64,000 nt of DNA from Candidatus Competibacteraceae bacterium (lineage in GTDB: Bacteria; Pseudomonadota; Gammaproteobacteria; Competibacterales; Competibacteraceae): NCBI GenBank assembly GCA_016712625.1, contig JADJQQ010000002.1, positions 178,501 through 242,500 of the forward strand. The letters are read 5' to 3'. Made by a program: the position numbers and the translations under genes. Positions 61,936 through 64,000 of the stretch are shown in pieces (positions within the stretch are counted from its first letter, which is position 1; each line of letters begins with the position of its first letter). The notes below the pieces were generated by a model, which did not search any database, was not told the origin of the DNA, and saw only the letters and a program-made list of their open reading frames with translations.

Positions 61936-64000
<2,065 letters not shown>

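Overview
The window looks like chromosomal DNA of a gammaproteobacterium of moderately high G+C. The evidence is a murJ / ribF-ileS-lspA-ispH housekeeping block, a pcnB-folK-panB-panC operon, type IV pilus minor pilin operons ending in pilY1, waaA and a LpxL-type acyltransferase for lipid A, rpmB-rpmG, and the end of an rRNA operon. The exact taxon cannot be fixed from the sequence alone. A polysaccharide/PHA-accumulating environmental lineage such as the Competibacteraceae would fit, but that is a guess.

Layout. 1-950: end of a sigma-54 response regulator. 992-2979: rpsT (UUG start) diverging from murJ. 2965-9310: an insertion between murJ and ribF that holds a second sigma-54 activator, a divergent operon of two fusion proteins (alpha/beta hydrolase-methyltransferase and PAP2-dual-specificity phosphatase) preceded by a -24/-12-like promoter, and a radical SAM enzyme. 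9431-14793: ribF, ileS, lspA, ispH. 14879-24899 (minus): two head-to-tail minor pilin gene sets, the distal one ending in pilY1. 24953-26976: waaA-cysZ. 27448-33098: carbon metabolism (malate dehydrogenase, propionyl-CoA synthetase, acyl-CoA synthetase, enoyl-CoA hydratase). 33242-36023: a FixL/FixJ-like two-component pair overlapping a TANGO2/NRDE protein. 36158-46047: tRNA-Arg(CCT) carrying a 9.9-kb integrative element bounded by 41-bp direct repeats. 46124-50928: panC, panB, folK, pcnB, tRNA-Glu(CTC) and a lipid A acyltransferase. 51370-55193: GAF-HD-GYP phosphodiesterase, cyclic-nucleotide-binding protein and a secreted proline-rich protein. 55190-59624: mutM with a GldA/F/G-like ABC system. 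59869-61512: fatty acid desaturase, rpmG, rpmB. 61672-64000: 5S and partial 23S rRNA on the minus strand.

The element in tRNA-Arg is the main accessory feature. It encodes a P4-type tyrosine integrase, an AlpA-like HTH protein, a prim-pol/DUF3987 replication protein, an SSB-like protein, a Mor-like HTH protein and several unknown, tightly coupled small proteins. It has no capsid, conjugation or resistance genes. A dense cluster of TTAGCA repeats follows the replication gene, and three evenly spaced palindromes lie before the alpA-like gene. Together these suggest a small self-replicating satellite or integrative mobilizable element.

Between about 27.8 and 50.9 kb, at least ten genes are each interrupted by one or two single-base changes, mostly in homopolymers. 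The interrupted genes include central ones such as mdh, panB, folK and pcnB, and restoring one base in each gives a full-length product of normal size. Systematic sequencing error is the simplest reading, so these genes are annotated over their full intended extent and marked as frameshifted.
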